DNA of 42,056 bases from Treponema sp. UBA6367 (GCA_002437725.1 DJRF01000007.1:1-42056), one strand, 5' to 3'; positions 31,451-40,522 are shown, numbered from the stretch's first letter. A program made the numbers and translations. Notes: a model not told the origin generated them from the letters alone.

Positions 31451-31655
31451 CGCAGGCAGAAATCACTCGCGGACAGGTCGCTGAATCATTCCGTTTGCAG
31501 AAATTACGCCAGTTCACACCGCAGAATTTTTCCGTTTGCAAAAAGTACGTGCGGTCAGCGTGCGGAATTTTTCTGTTTGAGGAAATTGCCTGCGGACAGC
31601 AAATGGAATAGTTCCGTTTTAAGGAATTACATCAGTTTGGCGTGCGGAACAATTT
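31451..31655. repeat. Intergenic tandem array, 41-bp period, five units
   Basis: Five units start at 31451, 31492, 31533, 31574 and 31615, each exactly 41 bp. Three begin CGTTTGCA or CGTTTTAA. The core GAAATTACGCCAGTTC (31500-31515) also occurs, with one change, at 200-215 in the array at 111-357 and at 9780 in diverged form. The array fills most of the gap 31364-31686. It is non-coding. Confidence 0.72.
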
Positions 31656-31686
31656 TATGAGGAAAATGTGTTAGGAAAAACAAAAC

Positions 31687-32646
31687 TTACTTATGCGGAC
31701 CGATAAATTTATCGCCGTTAAAATGAATCATGTGGTCAGGATTGTCGGCAATCCATGCTTCTGTTTCCCAAGCGATGTCGTGCGCGAATCTTACGAATGT
31801 GCTTCTGTCAGGAAAAGCCGAAATAAAGACCAAGTCCGCATTCACGTTTGAAAACAAATCTTTCAGCTCGATATATCTCTTGCTGTCAACAGGCCCGTGG
31901 GAAGTTACGGATTCAACAAGAACAAGCCATTTTTTATCCTCAACATAAAGAATCACGTCAGGCATTTTGCCATGCTCAAGCACATTGAACAGTAAATTTC
32001 CTGCAATCTCCTGGTCGTAGTAGCCCCATTTTTCGCCAGTATCACCGATATAAACCAAAGTGCTGTTCGGAAGAAATCTAGGCGCAAGCTGCTCGATAAT
32101 ATCTTTTATAAGCTCGCTGTGTTTTCCCGGAGAAATTTGAATTGCATGTTCATCCTTTATTTTTACAGAAACCATGTTCATTTCTCGTTCGTGGGCGTAT
32201 TGTTTTGAAAGCGACTGCTGATTTTTTAGGAAACGCTGAATCTTCGGCTCAAAATCTTTAGTTCCGTAAGTTCTTATCACATCAAATGCCGCAGGTGAAA
32301 TTTGATAGACTGCTTTCGGACTGTTGACAGGACGCGAAGAATCATCAGGATTATACAAGACGATTCCAGCCTGAACCAGCTGATGAATGCTGAATCTTCT
32401 GAAAGTCTCCCTTGAATTCGGAGCATATTCTTTCTTGTAATTTGTTTTTGTAAAGTCCATCATCGGAGTTATTCCAATCAGAGGATTTTCAATATTCTCC
32501 CAGCTTTTTTCAGGCGTAACATTTAAAAGCGCAAGCAGGCAATATGCGGTTCTGTCGTTAAGCTGAGCTGACGGCATCCCGAATTTTTCCAGAATATCAG
32601 TCGCCTGTTTTATTTTTTCAGAAATTTGCTGCTGCAGATTTTTCAT
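31687..32646 (-). CDS. BsuBI/PstI-family type II restriction endonuclease
   Basis: The 319-aa protein matches the BsuBI/PstI family in length and landmarks: an N-terminal helix-rich part, then GKHSELIKDIIEQLAPRFLP, GDTGEKWGYYDQE and the nuclease core HGKMPDVILYVEDKKWLVLVES (residues about 225-247, D...ExK-like), then TSHGPVDSKRYIEL. Family members recognise CTGCAG. It overlaps the methyltransferase end by 29 nt, so it is translated after it. No damage is seen. It forms the second complete restriction-modification system in the window. Confidence 0.92.
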   Translation of the reverse strand: MKNLQQQISEKIKQATDILEKFGMPSAQLNDRTAYCLLALLNVTPEKSWENIENPLIGITPMMDFTKTNYKKEYAPNSRETFRRFSIHQLVQAGIVLYNPDDSSRPVNSPKAVYQISPAAFDVIRTYGTKDFEPKIQRFLKNQQSLSKQYAHEREMNMVSVKIKDEHAIQISPGKHSELIKDIIEQLAPRFLPNSTLVYIGDTGEKWGYYDQEIAGNLLFNVLEHGKMPDVILYVEDKKWLVLVESVTSHGPVDSKRYIELKDLFSNVNADLVFISAFPDRSTFVRFAHDIAWETEAWIADNPDHMIHFNGDKFIGPHK

Positions 32647-34129
32647 TAAGGCACTCCATTGCTATCGAATCAAAAAGCTCCTGATTCCAGCTGTCATATT
32701 TTTCAAGTTTTTTTCCAAGCTCAACTAGTTTTTCTTTTGAAGGAAAAGGCAGATTCCTCAAATCCGTTGCATTCACCTGCGTATGCCCGCTGAATTTTCG
32801 GAACTGATTGTCAAGAAATGTTGAATTCAGCCAGACAATAAGACCTAATGCAAGTTCTTTCTGCAGACCTTTTTTATCAGAATGAAAGACATTCAGATGA
32901 TTTTCAAATGCGAAACTTGAAGTGTTGATGTCATCGGCTGTTATCAGCGAGGCGACAATTCTTTTTTTCTCTTCTTTTGTTGAAAATCTTTTTACAACAA
33001 CATAATTTCCGGCTGGAACAAGCATCGATTCCGTTTCTTCTGTGGGCAGAATCGCATTCGGCTTTTTGGATTCCTTCGGCCAGTCTGTTCTGTAATTTCT
33101 GAAATGCACCGGATAAAACAGCGGAACAGAATTTTCATCAGGATTTTTTCTGATAAAATCCTTTACCCTGAAATCAACAACTGCGCCTGTTGAAACAGAA
33201 ATTCCGGTTTCTTTTAAGGAACCAAACGGACAGTCAAAAAAGTTCTCAGCCGCCGAAGATGTCAAACATGACGGAAGCGGAATGTTTATGTATTTTTCTT
33301 TATCAAACGGATTCACGATTTCCTTAAAATCATAATACTTCTCAATCAAGTTCTCAAAATCCGCAGCATTTGAATATGAGATTTTTACACTTTCCTGAAC
33401 TGTTCCCTTTTGAAGCAGAATAATTATGTTTTCCTGCAGAACTGACTCGTCTTTGAAAGCGTCTTTTCTTGATTCAAAAAGATGAATTTGTTTTATCGAG
33501 CAGTTTTTCAATATGAATTCGCGGAAAGGCTTATAGTAAAGCCCGTTGCAGAAGCTCCGCGGAATTATCGCAACAAGATGACCTTTGTCTTTTAGCTGAG
33601 CGATTGCAGCTCCCACAAAAGCTGAATACAGGTTGACTGTCTCAAGCCCAAAACAGCGGCAGGATTCCCTTGCGGAAGATTTTGAAAGAATTTTCTTGTA
33701 GGGAGGATTCATTATGATGTGTGTAAATTCTTCGTTTTTTCCAAAGGAATATTCAAACGAAGTTTTTTCCAGAAAATCCGTATTGTAAACCTTAAAATCA
33801 AAATCAGTAAAATTCTTTTTTTGCTCAATCAGATTTTGTGTTAGCTTTCCAAGAACTTCTATATCGATGTCGTAAGCGGAAAGTTTTATAGAAGGATTTT
33901 TCCAGTTTTCCTTTTGAATTCTATTTAGAAGCGCACATGAAAGAATCCCGATTCCAGCACCGGGATCTAAAATATTCAAGTCGTCATTTGTTGCAGGAAA
34001 AATAGAAGCCATAAATTCCGCGATTGCATAAGGCGTGAAATACTGCCCGAAATCTTTTTTGTGGATTTCAGAAGTTTCAACCGCGTGAATTTTTCGTTCT
34101 GTCTCAATTTTTTCCGCAATTGCAAGCAT
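32618..34129 (-). CDS. BsuBI/PstI-type N6-adenine DNA methyltransferase
   Basis: The start at 34129 (LAIAEKIETERKIHAVE...) is preferred over the in-frame start at 34156, though neither has a clear ribosome-binding site. The protein has GQYFTPYAIAEFMASIF, the AdoMet motif LDPGAGIGILSCALL and the catalytic NPPYKKI motif (THIIMNPPYKKIL), as in gamma-class enzymes. A C-terminal target-recognition part ends with FSGHTQVNATDLRNLPFP. It protects the DNA against the downstream PstI-like nuclease. Confidence 0.92.
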   Translation of the reverse strand: MLAIAEKIETERKIHAVETSEIHKKDFGQYFTPYAIAEFMASIFPATNDDLNILDPGAGIGILSCALLNRIQKENWKNPSIKLSAYDIDIEVLGKLTQNLIEQKKNFTDFDFKVYNTDFLEKTSFEYSFGKNEEFTHIIMNPPYKKILSKSSARESCRCFGLETVNLYSAFVGAAIAQLKDKGHLVAIIPRSFCNGLYYKPFREFILKNCSIKQIHLFESRKDAFKDESVLQENIIILLQKGTVQESVKISYSNAADFENLIEKYYDFKEIVNPFDKEKYINIPLPSCLTSSAAENFFDCPFGSLKETGISVSTGAVVDFRVKDFIRKNPDENSVPLFYPVHFRNYRTDWPKESKKPNAILPTEETESMLVPAGNYVVVKRFSTKEEKKRIVASLITADDINTSSFAFENHLNVFHSDKKGLQKELALGLIVWLNSTFLDNQFRKFSGHTQVNATDLRNLPFPSKEKLVELGKKLEKYDSWNQELFDSIAMECLNEKSAAANF

Positions 34130-34261
34130 GGTTATTTTATAACATAAAAACAGCAATTTTTCTATTGAAAAATGCAGTTTACAAGGATGCTTTTAATGAG
34201 CGGAATGTCCAGTTAAAAACAGTTCGTGCCGTAGATATTTTTTTTATTTTCTTCTCATCGC

Positions 34262-34377
34262 TTACACAAAATCAAAAAATCTGCTAGGATAGGCGAAATT
34301 AAAAATTCAAATGCAATCTAACGAGCAGCCAAAAGCGTAAGTCCAGTTCGGGCGCGTTTTTAGGCTGCTTTTTTTTG
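34262..34377 (+). promoter_or_regulatory. MATE leader: promoter, structured RNA and intrinsic terminator
   Basis: TTACAC (34262-34267), 17 nt, TAGGAT (34285-34290) is a candidate promoter. The transcript of about 80 nt ends in a strong terminator: AGCAGCC (34324-34330) pairs with GGCTGCT (34363-34369), with further pairing AAAAGCG/CGCGTTTTT inside, followed by eight T. It ends 36 nt before the MATE ATG. An alternative pairing CTGCT (34281-34285) with AGCAG (34324-34328) could act as an antiterminator. Riboswitch or small RNA; the ligand is unknown. Confidence 0.5.
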
Positions 34378-34412
34378 TTTAATGGATTGTGTTTTTTTTC
34401 TTGAGGTGAATT

Positions 34413-35804
34413 ATGAAAAATTATGATTTGGGGAGTGAGAAAATCGGGCGGCTTGTGCGTCATTTTGCAGTTCCGTGCGTTATCAGCATGCTGGTTGCGG
34501 CTTTGTACAACATTGTTGACCAGATTTTTATCGGATGGAGCAGCGCGGGCGCATTCGGAAATGCGGCGACCAATATTGTCTATCCGTTCACGGTTCTGGC
34601 TTTGGGGCTTGCGCTTCTTGTGGGCGACGGCTCTGCGGCGATGTTCAGCCTTGCTTTAGGCGAGCAGGACAAGGAAAAGGCGGATAAGTGCGTAGGAACT
34701 GGATTTTCGTTTCTGGTTATTCTTTCGGTTTTGCTCTGCGCTTTTGGCTTCTTGTTCAAGAACCAAATTCTTGCGGTTTTCGGCGCGAATCCAGATGAAA
34801 AGCTCTGCTACGATTTTGCGGACGAGTATTTTACGGTGATCTGCATGGGGCTTCCTTTCTATATGATTGGACAGGGCTTGAACGGCGCAATCCGTGCGGA
34901 CGGCTCGCCGAAATTCGCGATGACTTGCACTCTTGTTGGCGCGGTTTCAAACATTATTCTTGATCCGGTTTTTATTTTCGTATTTGGAATGGGCGTAAAA
35001 GGAGCTGCGATTGCAACTGTAATCGGCCAGGTTCTGACCTTTGCAATGAGCATTTTTTACATTTTCCGTTCAAAGAATTTCCGCCTGAACCTAAAATGTC
35101 TTAAGCCTGATTTTATTTTGCTTGTCCGGATTGCAATGATTGGAATGGCGTCGCTTATCGTTCAGCTTTCAATTGTGATTGTAATCGCCGTGAACAACAA
35201 TCTTCTTGCAAAATACGGCTACGGAACTTTCGCGAGCACTGGAGAGGCTTTCGGCTCTGTGATTCCGCTTGCTGTCGTGGGAATTGTGATGAAGGTTTTT
35301 GGAATTGTTATTTCCATTGTGATTGGAATCAGCTTGGGCGGCCAGCCGATAATCGGATTCAACATGGGAGCCGGAAATTTTGCGCGCGTAAAGGAAACCG
35401 CCCGCGTGATTCTGCGTCTTGTGCTTGCAATCGGCGCTGTGGTTTTCCTGATTTTTGAATTTCTTCCGGACTTGGTGATTTCAATTTTCGGAAAAGGCAA
35501 CTCGCCTGAATACATCGAATATGCGCGGCTTTGCGTAAGAATCTTTTTGAGCGGAATCATAATGACCTGCTTCATAAAATCCGCGGCGATAATCTTGCAG
35601 TCAATCGGAAAAAGCGGAAAATCAACGCTTCTTGCTTTGCTCCGAGACGTGATAGTTTTTGTTCCGGCTTCAATTATTCTTGCCACCGTGAGCCAGAACA
35701 TCGTGACAATGTTGTGGAGCGCGCTAATAAGCGATGTGGTTTCGTTCGTTGTTGCAGTGATTTTTTTGCGCGCGGAGATGGGGAAGATGGAATGCAATTT
35801 TTAA
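34413..35804 (+). CDS. MATE-family multidrug efflux transporter
   Basis: The 463-aa protein has 12 predicted membrane helices and MATE landmarks (HFAVPCVISMLVAALYNIVDQIFIGW start; GQGLNGAIRADGSPKFAM; SLGGQPIIGFNMGAGNFARVKET). It exports cationic drugs or metabolites by Na+ or H+ exchange. GAGG precedes the ATG. Its expression may be controlled by the leader terminator. Its last 63 or so codons are duplicated as a remnant at 37477-37667. Confidence 0.92.
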   Translation: MKNYDLGSEKIGRLVRHFAVPCVISMLVAALYNIVDQIFIGWSSAGAFGNAATNIVYPFTVLALGLALLVGDGSAAMFSLALGEQDKEKADKCVGTGFSFLVILSVLLCAFGFLFKNQILAVFGANPDEKLCYDFADEYFTVICMGLPFYMIGQGLNGAIRADGSPKFAMTCTLVGAVSNIILDPVFIFVFGMGVKGAAIATVIGQVLTFAMSIFYIFRSKNFRLNLKCLKPDFILLVRIAMIGMASLIVQLSIVIVIAVNNNLLAKYGYGTFASTGEAFGSVIPLAVVGIVMKVFGIVISIVIGISLGGQPIIGFNMGAGNFARVKETARVILRLVLAIGAVVFLIFEFLPDLVISIFGKGNSPEYIEYARLCVRIFLSGIIMTCFIKSAAIILQSIGKSGKSTLLALLRDVIVFVPASIILATVSQNIVTMLWSALISDVVSFVVAVIFLRAEMGKMECNF

Positions 35805-35864
35805 TGCGTAATTTTGATTGAGCGTTGCGAAATTATGTGAGTTTTTGTTTTGAAAAAACTAGGT

Positions 35865-36050
35865 AGGGAGTGTAGCGAACGTGCGTTAGGGATTGGAAGG
35901 GTGAGTGCATTTTGAAAAAATGCGCGAAAACAAACGCTTGCGTTTGGTCGAAGGCGGAAGCCGTAGCCCTGAAAAGCCCGACGGTCGCGGCGGTTGAGCG
36001 TGTCGTCCGAAGGCGCAAAGCAACCAAAGCGACCGGAACGCCCAGAGTAA
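35865..36050. repeat. GC-rich dispersed intergenic repeat
   Basis: This block contains an AGGGATTGGAAGGGTG start and GGCGGAAGCCGTAGCCC, AAAAGCCCGACGG, shared in form with 15187-15300 and 25484-25600. A TTGAGCGTGTCG relic lies near 35993. No gene is seen between 35805 and 36114. Confidence 0.5.
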
Positions 36051-36114
36051 AAAATTCTTGTCTTAAAATTAGCGGAACTGTGTGGTTTCTTGATATTTTT
36101 TATTTTGTCATGTC

Positions 36115-36813
36115 TTAGACTTCTCCTTCTTCCTGCATACTCCGCAGTTTCTTCCAGCTGAAAAAAGCGTACAGGTCGTTTATCAAAAAAATCACAAAGT
36201 TGAAAACCATCGGAATGTAGACAGGGTTTTCAATGCTCGCCAAAATCCACATGACAATCAGAACGATGTCGTTCGCGGTGTAGGCAAGCGCATAGTAAGG
36301 AACCCTCATGATTGTAAGGGTACTTGCCGCCATGCTTGTCGCAACAGAGACCGTGCTGATTTCAAGATTCGCAGTGTTCAGTTTTTTCAGTACAAAATAA
36401 AAAATGACAGTCGCTGCCGTGCTTACAAGAATTGCCACTGCGGATTTTTTCGGAGTAAGATGAGCCATCTGGACTTCACTCTTTCCTTTTTTGGAAGGAT
36501 TTTTTAGCCACACAATCGCCGCAAAAAGGTCGCTTGGAAATGACATTCCCATATAAGTTATCGCCTCGCCATAATATTTGAATCCGAGCGCGACAATTGC
36601 GTAAAGCACACAGAAAACCAGCTGAAGAAACGGTCCTGAAATGTGTCCTTTTGCTATAAAAAGAAGCGCCGTTATGCCAACAATCGTTGCAATCAGCGTA
36701 AGCGGATTTTTCTGCGGAACAAGACAGAACAGAACCGTAACACCGACTATGGATGCCGCCCAAAGAATCTTTTCAGGAACAGAAAACTTTGGGACAATCA
36801 GATTTTTTTTCAT
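36115..36813 (-). CDS. pnuC: PnuC-family transporter
   Basis: The start at 36813 has an AGGAG site 7 nt upstream (minus strand); the ORF is open to 36849. The 232-aa protein has about seven membrane segments and PnuC-type features: the FCVLYAIVALGFKYYGEAITYMGMSFPSD stretch in the middle and VPYYALAYTANDIVLIVMWI and NFVIFLINDLYAFFSW at the end. PnuC members import nicotinamide riboside; relatives take thiamine (PnuT) or riboflavin (PnuX). The substrate is not settled by sequence. It has a long structured leader with its own promoter. Confidence 0.88.
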   Translation of the reverse strand: MKKNLIVPKFSVPEKILWAASIVGVTVLFCLVPQKNPLTLIATIVGITALLFIAKGHISGPFLQLVFCVLYAIVALGFKYYGEAITYMGMSFPSDLFAAIVWLKNPSKKGKSEVQMAHLTPKKSAVAILVSTAATVIFYFVLKKLNTANLEISTVSVATSMAASTLTIMRVPYYALAYTANDIVLIVMWILASIENPVYIPMVFNFVIFLINDLYAFFSWKKLRSMQEEGEV

Positions 36814-36829
36814 AAATACTCCTATAAAA

Positions 36830-37036
36830 AGCCAATGATAAAATATCAATTTCCGAATTGACTACTCTTAAAAAGCCATTAATGCGAAAAAAAAAGCATC
36901 CACAAAAGGACATCTGCATGGATTTCTCCAGACCTACCGATATTCCTTCGTGAATGCTCTTTATAGCATTTCTTCTGCCCGGTGGCAGAAAATTAAAATT
37001 TTATAAGACTATACTTTGAGCAGTTTTATTTGTCAA
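36830..37036 (-). promoter_or_regulatory. Structured pnuC 5' leader with promoter, candidate riboswitch
   Basis: On the minus strand TTGACA (37031-37036), 17 nt, TATAGT (37008-37013) is a near-consensus promoter, giving a leader of about 190 nt. It contains stem TTCTGCC/GGCAGAA with a four-base loop (36973-36990) and stem AATGCT/AGCATT (36953-36970). A third stem ATCCA/TGGAT (36893-36918) is followed by nine T on the RNA strand, a possible terminator. I could not match it to a TPP, FMN or NAD motif. A riboswitch for the transported compound is inferred. Confidence 0.5.
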
Positions 37037-37100
37037 GTTGATTAAATTTTTGTCGGTTTTATTTTTCAGTATTGAACATTTTTGTCTTGTTAGTCCAAAC

Positions 37101-37296
37101 TTCGAGTTTTTAGAAAAATAAACAAAAGCGTAAGCGAAGTTGCAATTTGTGAAGATTTTGTGCGATTAGAACAATTAAAGTTGCGTAGCAATCCAAAATA
37201 ATTTAAATGAAGTGCGAGTACAACCGTCTGAACAAAGTGGAAATTCTCTGTAAGCGTTTTTTTAACTGTTATAAAAAACTCAAAGTTTGGGCTTGT
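37101..37296. repeat. Dispersed elements shared with 26987-27075
   Basis: The stretch at 37101-37150, with TTCGAGTTTTTAGAAAAATA and ACAAAAGCGTAA, and the stretch at 37268-37296 (GTTATAAAAAACTCAAAG) match the two halves of 26987-27075 in the opposite order. No gene is seen between 37037 and 37314. Confidence 0.5.
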
Positions 37297-37314
37297 TAAG
37301 AATAAGTTGATTTC

Positions 37315-37476
37315 ATGAAAATAAAAAAATTATCAATCTACTATCAATTATCAATTTTAAAAACTTTTTTATTGCCTTGCCTCTTGTTACTATCTTCTGA
37401 ATGTAACAAGAAGGCTGTTACGGAAAAATCTGTCAAAATAAAAGTTAGCTATAATAAGGCTGATGTAAAGCGGACA
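37315..37476 (+). pseudogene. Lipoprotein gene 5' fragment
   Basis: The ATG at 37315 starts a signal-peptide-like sequence (TFLLPCLLLLSSECNKK) with a lipid-Cys candidate, then about 20 codons, after which the sequence runs into MATE-derived DNA in another frame. It looks like the start of a lipoprotein gene whose body was lost. The ORF itself ends at 37515. No homologue was recognised. Confidence 0.4.
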
Positions 37477-37667
37477 GCGGAAAATCAACGCTTCTCGCTC
37501 TGCTCCGAGACGTGATTGTTTTTGTTCCGGCTTCGATAATTCTTGCAACTGTGAGCCAAAACATAGTGACAATGCTCTGGAGCGCGCTCATAAGCGACGC
37601 GGTCTCGTTCGTTGTCGCAGTGATTTTTTTTCGCAAGGAGATGAAGAAGATGAATGAAAATGCGTGA
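37477..37667 (+). pseudogene. MATE gene 3'-end remnant (duplicate)
   Basis: The sequence matches the last 63 or so codons of the MATE gene at 34413-35804 at about 85 % of bases by eye, from the SGKSTLLALL region through SQNIVTMLWSALISD to an EMKKM end, with the frame kept to TGA 37665-37667. There is no 5' part. It is either the leftover of a tandem duplicate MATE gene or a recombination scar between paralogues. Confidence 0.75.
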
Positions 37668-37702
37668 TGCTCAATGGTTAATGCGTAAATTTTGAATGGC
37701 AT

Positions 37703-37755
37703 AAAAAAGCCGTGCTAACTGCTTTTAAAATGCGTTTTCTAGCACGGTTTTGTTT
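37703..37755. terminator. Bidirectional intrinsic terminator
   Basis: GCCGTGCTA (37709-37717) pairs with TAGCACGGT (37740-37748) around a 22-nt loop. A six-base T-run follows on the minus strand and TTTTG on the plus strand. It lies 24 nt beyond the stop of the minus-strand gene at 37779-38204. Confidence 0.65.
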
Positions 37756-37778
37756 TTATGTAAAAGTCTGGTTTAGTT

Positions 37779-38204
37779 TTATTTTTCGCCCTTATATCTT
37801 TGGTTATCAGGATTTAAATATTCCAAATAAGTACCAATATCACTCATCCAAGTGCTAAGAGCAATAGCGTCTGCTTCTGGAGTTTTTTCTGTGAAACTGA
37901 CTTTACAAGCTTCATCGTAGTATTTTTGAGAAGTTTTATAATCTTTTTTCAAAAGAGCCTGTTCAGACTTGTCAAGAAGTTTTGACATTTTTTGAACGGA
38001 AGCTTCCTTCGAAAGTTTTGCAGGCTTCTTTGATTTGTAATTTTTTACATCATAGACTGTGCTGCCTAGTATCGCATCAGAAACAGATTTTTCTATGCCA
38101 TTTTGAATACCTCTTACAAACCCTCTTAAAGATTGGCTCGATACGCACACAGAAGTAACTGCAAGCAAAACTAATGCTGTTTTTAATTTTTTTGAGATTT
38201 TCAT
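37779..38204 (-). CDS. Exported hypothetical protein
   Basis: The start at 38204 has a GGGAG site upstream; an in-frame start at 38240 adds 12 residues. The 141-aa precursor has a signal peptide (TALVLLAVTSVCVSS), then a basic segment and a helical pair near residues 75-120 (KMSKLLDKSEQALLKKDYKTSQKYYDEAC), reminiscent of a TPR-like hairpin. It has no recognised family. A terminator lies just downstream. Confidence 0.6.
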   Translation of the reverse strand: MKISKKLKTALVLLAVTSVCVSSQSLRGFVRGIQNGIEKSVSDAILGSTVYDVKNYKSKKPAKLSKEASVQKMSKLLDKSEQALLKKDYKTSQKYYDEACKVSFTEKTPEADAIALSTWMSDIGTYLEYLNPDNQRYKGEK

Positions 38205-38333
38205 ATTCACTCCCATAAGCAGGATAAAAGCAGATGTCATTTTTTTGCTGTTTTTATCTTGCTTTTTAAATATAAGTTAAGATTAGTTTATACCATTATG
38301 GTGAATTGTCAATAAATAATGGTATAATTAGCC

Positions 38334-39209
38334 ATGCATTTTACAGAGGCAAAAGGAATTCTTTCGGCGCGCAACGGAATGAACATTTACCGTGGCTGCA
38401 CGCACGGCTGCATTTACTGCGACTCGCGCAGCCGCTGCTACCAGATGAGCCACGATTTTGAGGACATCGAGGTAAAGCGGAATGCGGCTGAGCTTCTGGA
38501 GCAGAAGCTTTCCTCCAAGCGCAAAAAGTGCATGATCGGAACAGGCTCGATGTGCGACCCTTATATGCACTGCGAGGCGGAACTCTCCCTTATGCGCCGC
38601 TGCCTTGAAGTCATCAATAGGCACGGATTCGGGATTGCCGTCCAGACAAAAAGCGACCTGATTCTGCGAGACATGAGTTTAATAGAAGAAATCAACGCGA
38701 AGTCAAAAGCCGTTGTCCAGATGACGCTTACAACCGCGGACGAAAATTTGTGCCGGACAATCGAGCCTGCGGTCTGCACAACGGCCGGACGCGCGAAAGT
38801 TCTTGGCGAATGCAAGAAACGCGGAATTCCGACAGTCGTGTGGCTTTCGCCTTTTCTTCCTTTTATAAACGACACCGAGCAGAATGTCCGCCGCCTCCTT
38901 GAAATCTGTGTTCAGGAAAAGGTGCGCGGAATAATCTGCTTTGGAATCGGACTTACGCTGCGCGAAGGAAACCGAGAATATTTCTACAGCAAGCTCGACA
39001 AGCATTTTCCAGGACTGAAAGAAAAATACATCCGCACTTACGGAAACGCCTACGAAGTTACAAGCCCGGAAAACGGCCGCCTGATGCGGATTATCACAAA
39101 CGAATGTCAGAAATCCGGAATCGAGTGGCGGCCGGAAAAAGTCTTTGAGTACATGAACGCTTTTCCGCAAGAAAAACCGGAAGCCGCGCAGGGAATGTTT
39201 GAGTTTTAA
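38334..39209 (+). CDS. Radical SAM protein (SPL/SplB-like)
   Basis: The 291-aa protein has the radical SAM CxxxCxxC cluster motif in NIYRGCTHGCIYCDSRSRCY (near residues 18-37), followed by an HDFEDIEVKRNAAELL segment and MIGTGSMCDPYMHCEAE, typical of the SPL-related (spore photoproduct lyase-like, Rv2578c) family. The substrate is unknown; DNA repair is not shown for these relatives. It is convergent with the next gene, sharing 4 nt at the ends. Confidence 0.87.
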   Translation: MHFTEAKGILSARNGMNIYRGCTHGCIYCDSRSRCYQMSHDFEDIEVKRNAAELLEQKLSSKRKKCMIGTGSMCDPYMHCEAELSLMRRCLEVINRHGFGIAVQTKSDLILRDMSLIEEINAKSKAVVQMTLTTADENLCRTIEPAVCTTAGRAKVLGECKKRGIPTVVWLSPFLPFINDTEQNVRRLLEICVQEKVRGIICFGIGLTLREGNREYFYSKLDKHFPGLKEKYIRTYGNAYEVTSPENGRLMRIITNECQKSGIEWRPEKVFEYMNAFPQEKPEAAQGMFEF

Positions 39210-40522
39210 ATCTTAATGCGAACCTCTAGTTTTTTCAGCAAATGTGCATAAAGTATCGCCGATGGAATAAAGTCAAGAGACATTCCGATTCCGAACATCA
39301 GGCAGATTCCTGTCAAAGATGGAACAAAAATTCCTGCGCAGTACAAAATGAACATAATTCCATAATAAACCACATCAATGCAGACGGACTGAATCAGCAT
39401 ATAATTTGTTTTTCCAAGTCCGTAAAAAGTCGCATCAAAAATGCAAGTGTTGAAAATAAAAGTTATGTAAAATCCAGTTTCAATTAAAGCAATCCTAAAA
39501 ACGGTCTCATATTCGGCAACGTTCATCACGAATTTTAAAAACGGCTTCCAAAGCGGAATCGAAAAAATCCAAGTTAAGGTGAAAACACAAGAAAGACAAA
39601 TGTAGCCAAAAGTTTTTGAGCTGATGTTTTCTTGATTTTCAGCAATTTCTTTTTTTACAACATCGGCAAGCGAAAGAGCGGGCAGCAAAAGCCAGTTCCA
39701 GATAAAATTGTTCGCAATCCAATAATTTCCCTGCTCCGAAACAACGTTCACCATTCTAACTACCATCATCATAAATGCAAGATTCCGCAAAAATGATTCG
39801 GTTCCTGAAAATTTTCCAACGGAAAACCATTCTTTGAGCCAAGAAAAATCCAACCTTGTTTTCTTGAAAATTTGAAATCCGTCTTTTGAAAGAAGGAGAA
39901 ACGAAACCGTCAAAATGCAAACGTTCACGATTATGTTTGAAACTGCAATTCCGTTTACGCCAAGATTTATGGAAACTGGCAGTGTGCTTACAAGAAATGT
40001 GTCCAAAATTATTGAAAGAACCGCTTGAATTCCAAGAAGAATATAGATGAAGAAATCTTTTTTCAGCGTTATAAAAACGAGAAACAAAAATCGCCACAAA
40101 GTTGAAAATAATGCGGCAACGGTTTCAAGACGAATATAGCGCGCAGTTTCATCGATAAGATTTTTGTTCTGCGCCATAAATTTTACAAGCGGCTTTGCAA
40201 AAATAAAAATCAATGCGGACAAAACGATGTAGATAAAAGCCGTTGTAAAAAGTCCTGTGCGGATTTTGTTTTCAAGTTCATTGTGATTGTTCAAGGATTT
40301 TCCGAGCAAGAAAAAAAGCGGAAGAATCAAAGCTTCTTGAACAACTTCGTAGAAAAGATTTACCCAGGAAAGCTGGCTTGCAATGTTTATTCCCCATTCG
40401 TTTGGCAAGTTCCCGAGAAAATAAATTCGTACAGTTTGATGAACAGAGGGAAAAAGCATAGTCGCAAAAATTGCGAAAAACAATCTGTAGTTTACTGATT
40501 TTAGTGCTTTTAAGAATTTCAT
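39206..40522 (-). CDS. MATE-like transporter
   Basis: The start at 40522 (KFLKALKSVNYRLFFAIF) is chosen over 40564, since the extra 14 residues are basic and unlike the family. The 438-aa protein has 12 predicted membrane segments and the general MATE layout (LFYEVVQEALILPLFFLLGK; GVNGIAVSNIIVNVCIL). It is more diverged than the pump at 34413. The substrate is unknown. Ends overlap the radical SAM gene by 4 nt on the opposite strand. Confidence 0.8.
   Translation of the reverse strand: MKFLKALKSVNYRLFFAIFATMLFPSVHQTVRIYFLGNLPNEWGINIASQLSWVNLFYEVVQEALILPLFFLLGKSLNNHNELENKIRTGLFTTAFIYIVLSALIFIFAKPLVKFMAQNKNLIDETARYIRLETVAALFSTLWRFLFLVFITLKKDFFIYILLGIQAVLSIILDTFLVSTLPVSINLGVNGIAVSNIIVNVCILTVSFLLLSKDGFQIFKKTRLDFSWLKEWFSVGKFSGTESFLRNLAFMMMVVRMVNVVSEQGNYWIANNFIWNWLLLPALSLADVVKKEIAENQENISSKTFGYICLSCVFTLTWIFSIPLWKPFLKFVMNVAEYETVFRIALIETGFYITFIFNTCIFDATFYGLGKTNYMLIQSVCIDVVYYGIMFILYCAGIFVPSLTGICLMFGIGMSLDFIPSAILYAHLLKKLEVRIKI

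Noticed and set aside
36830..37036. TPP riboswitch before pnuC
   Set aside because: The conserved CTGAGA and ACCTGA-type core motifs are not present in the leader.
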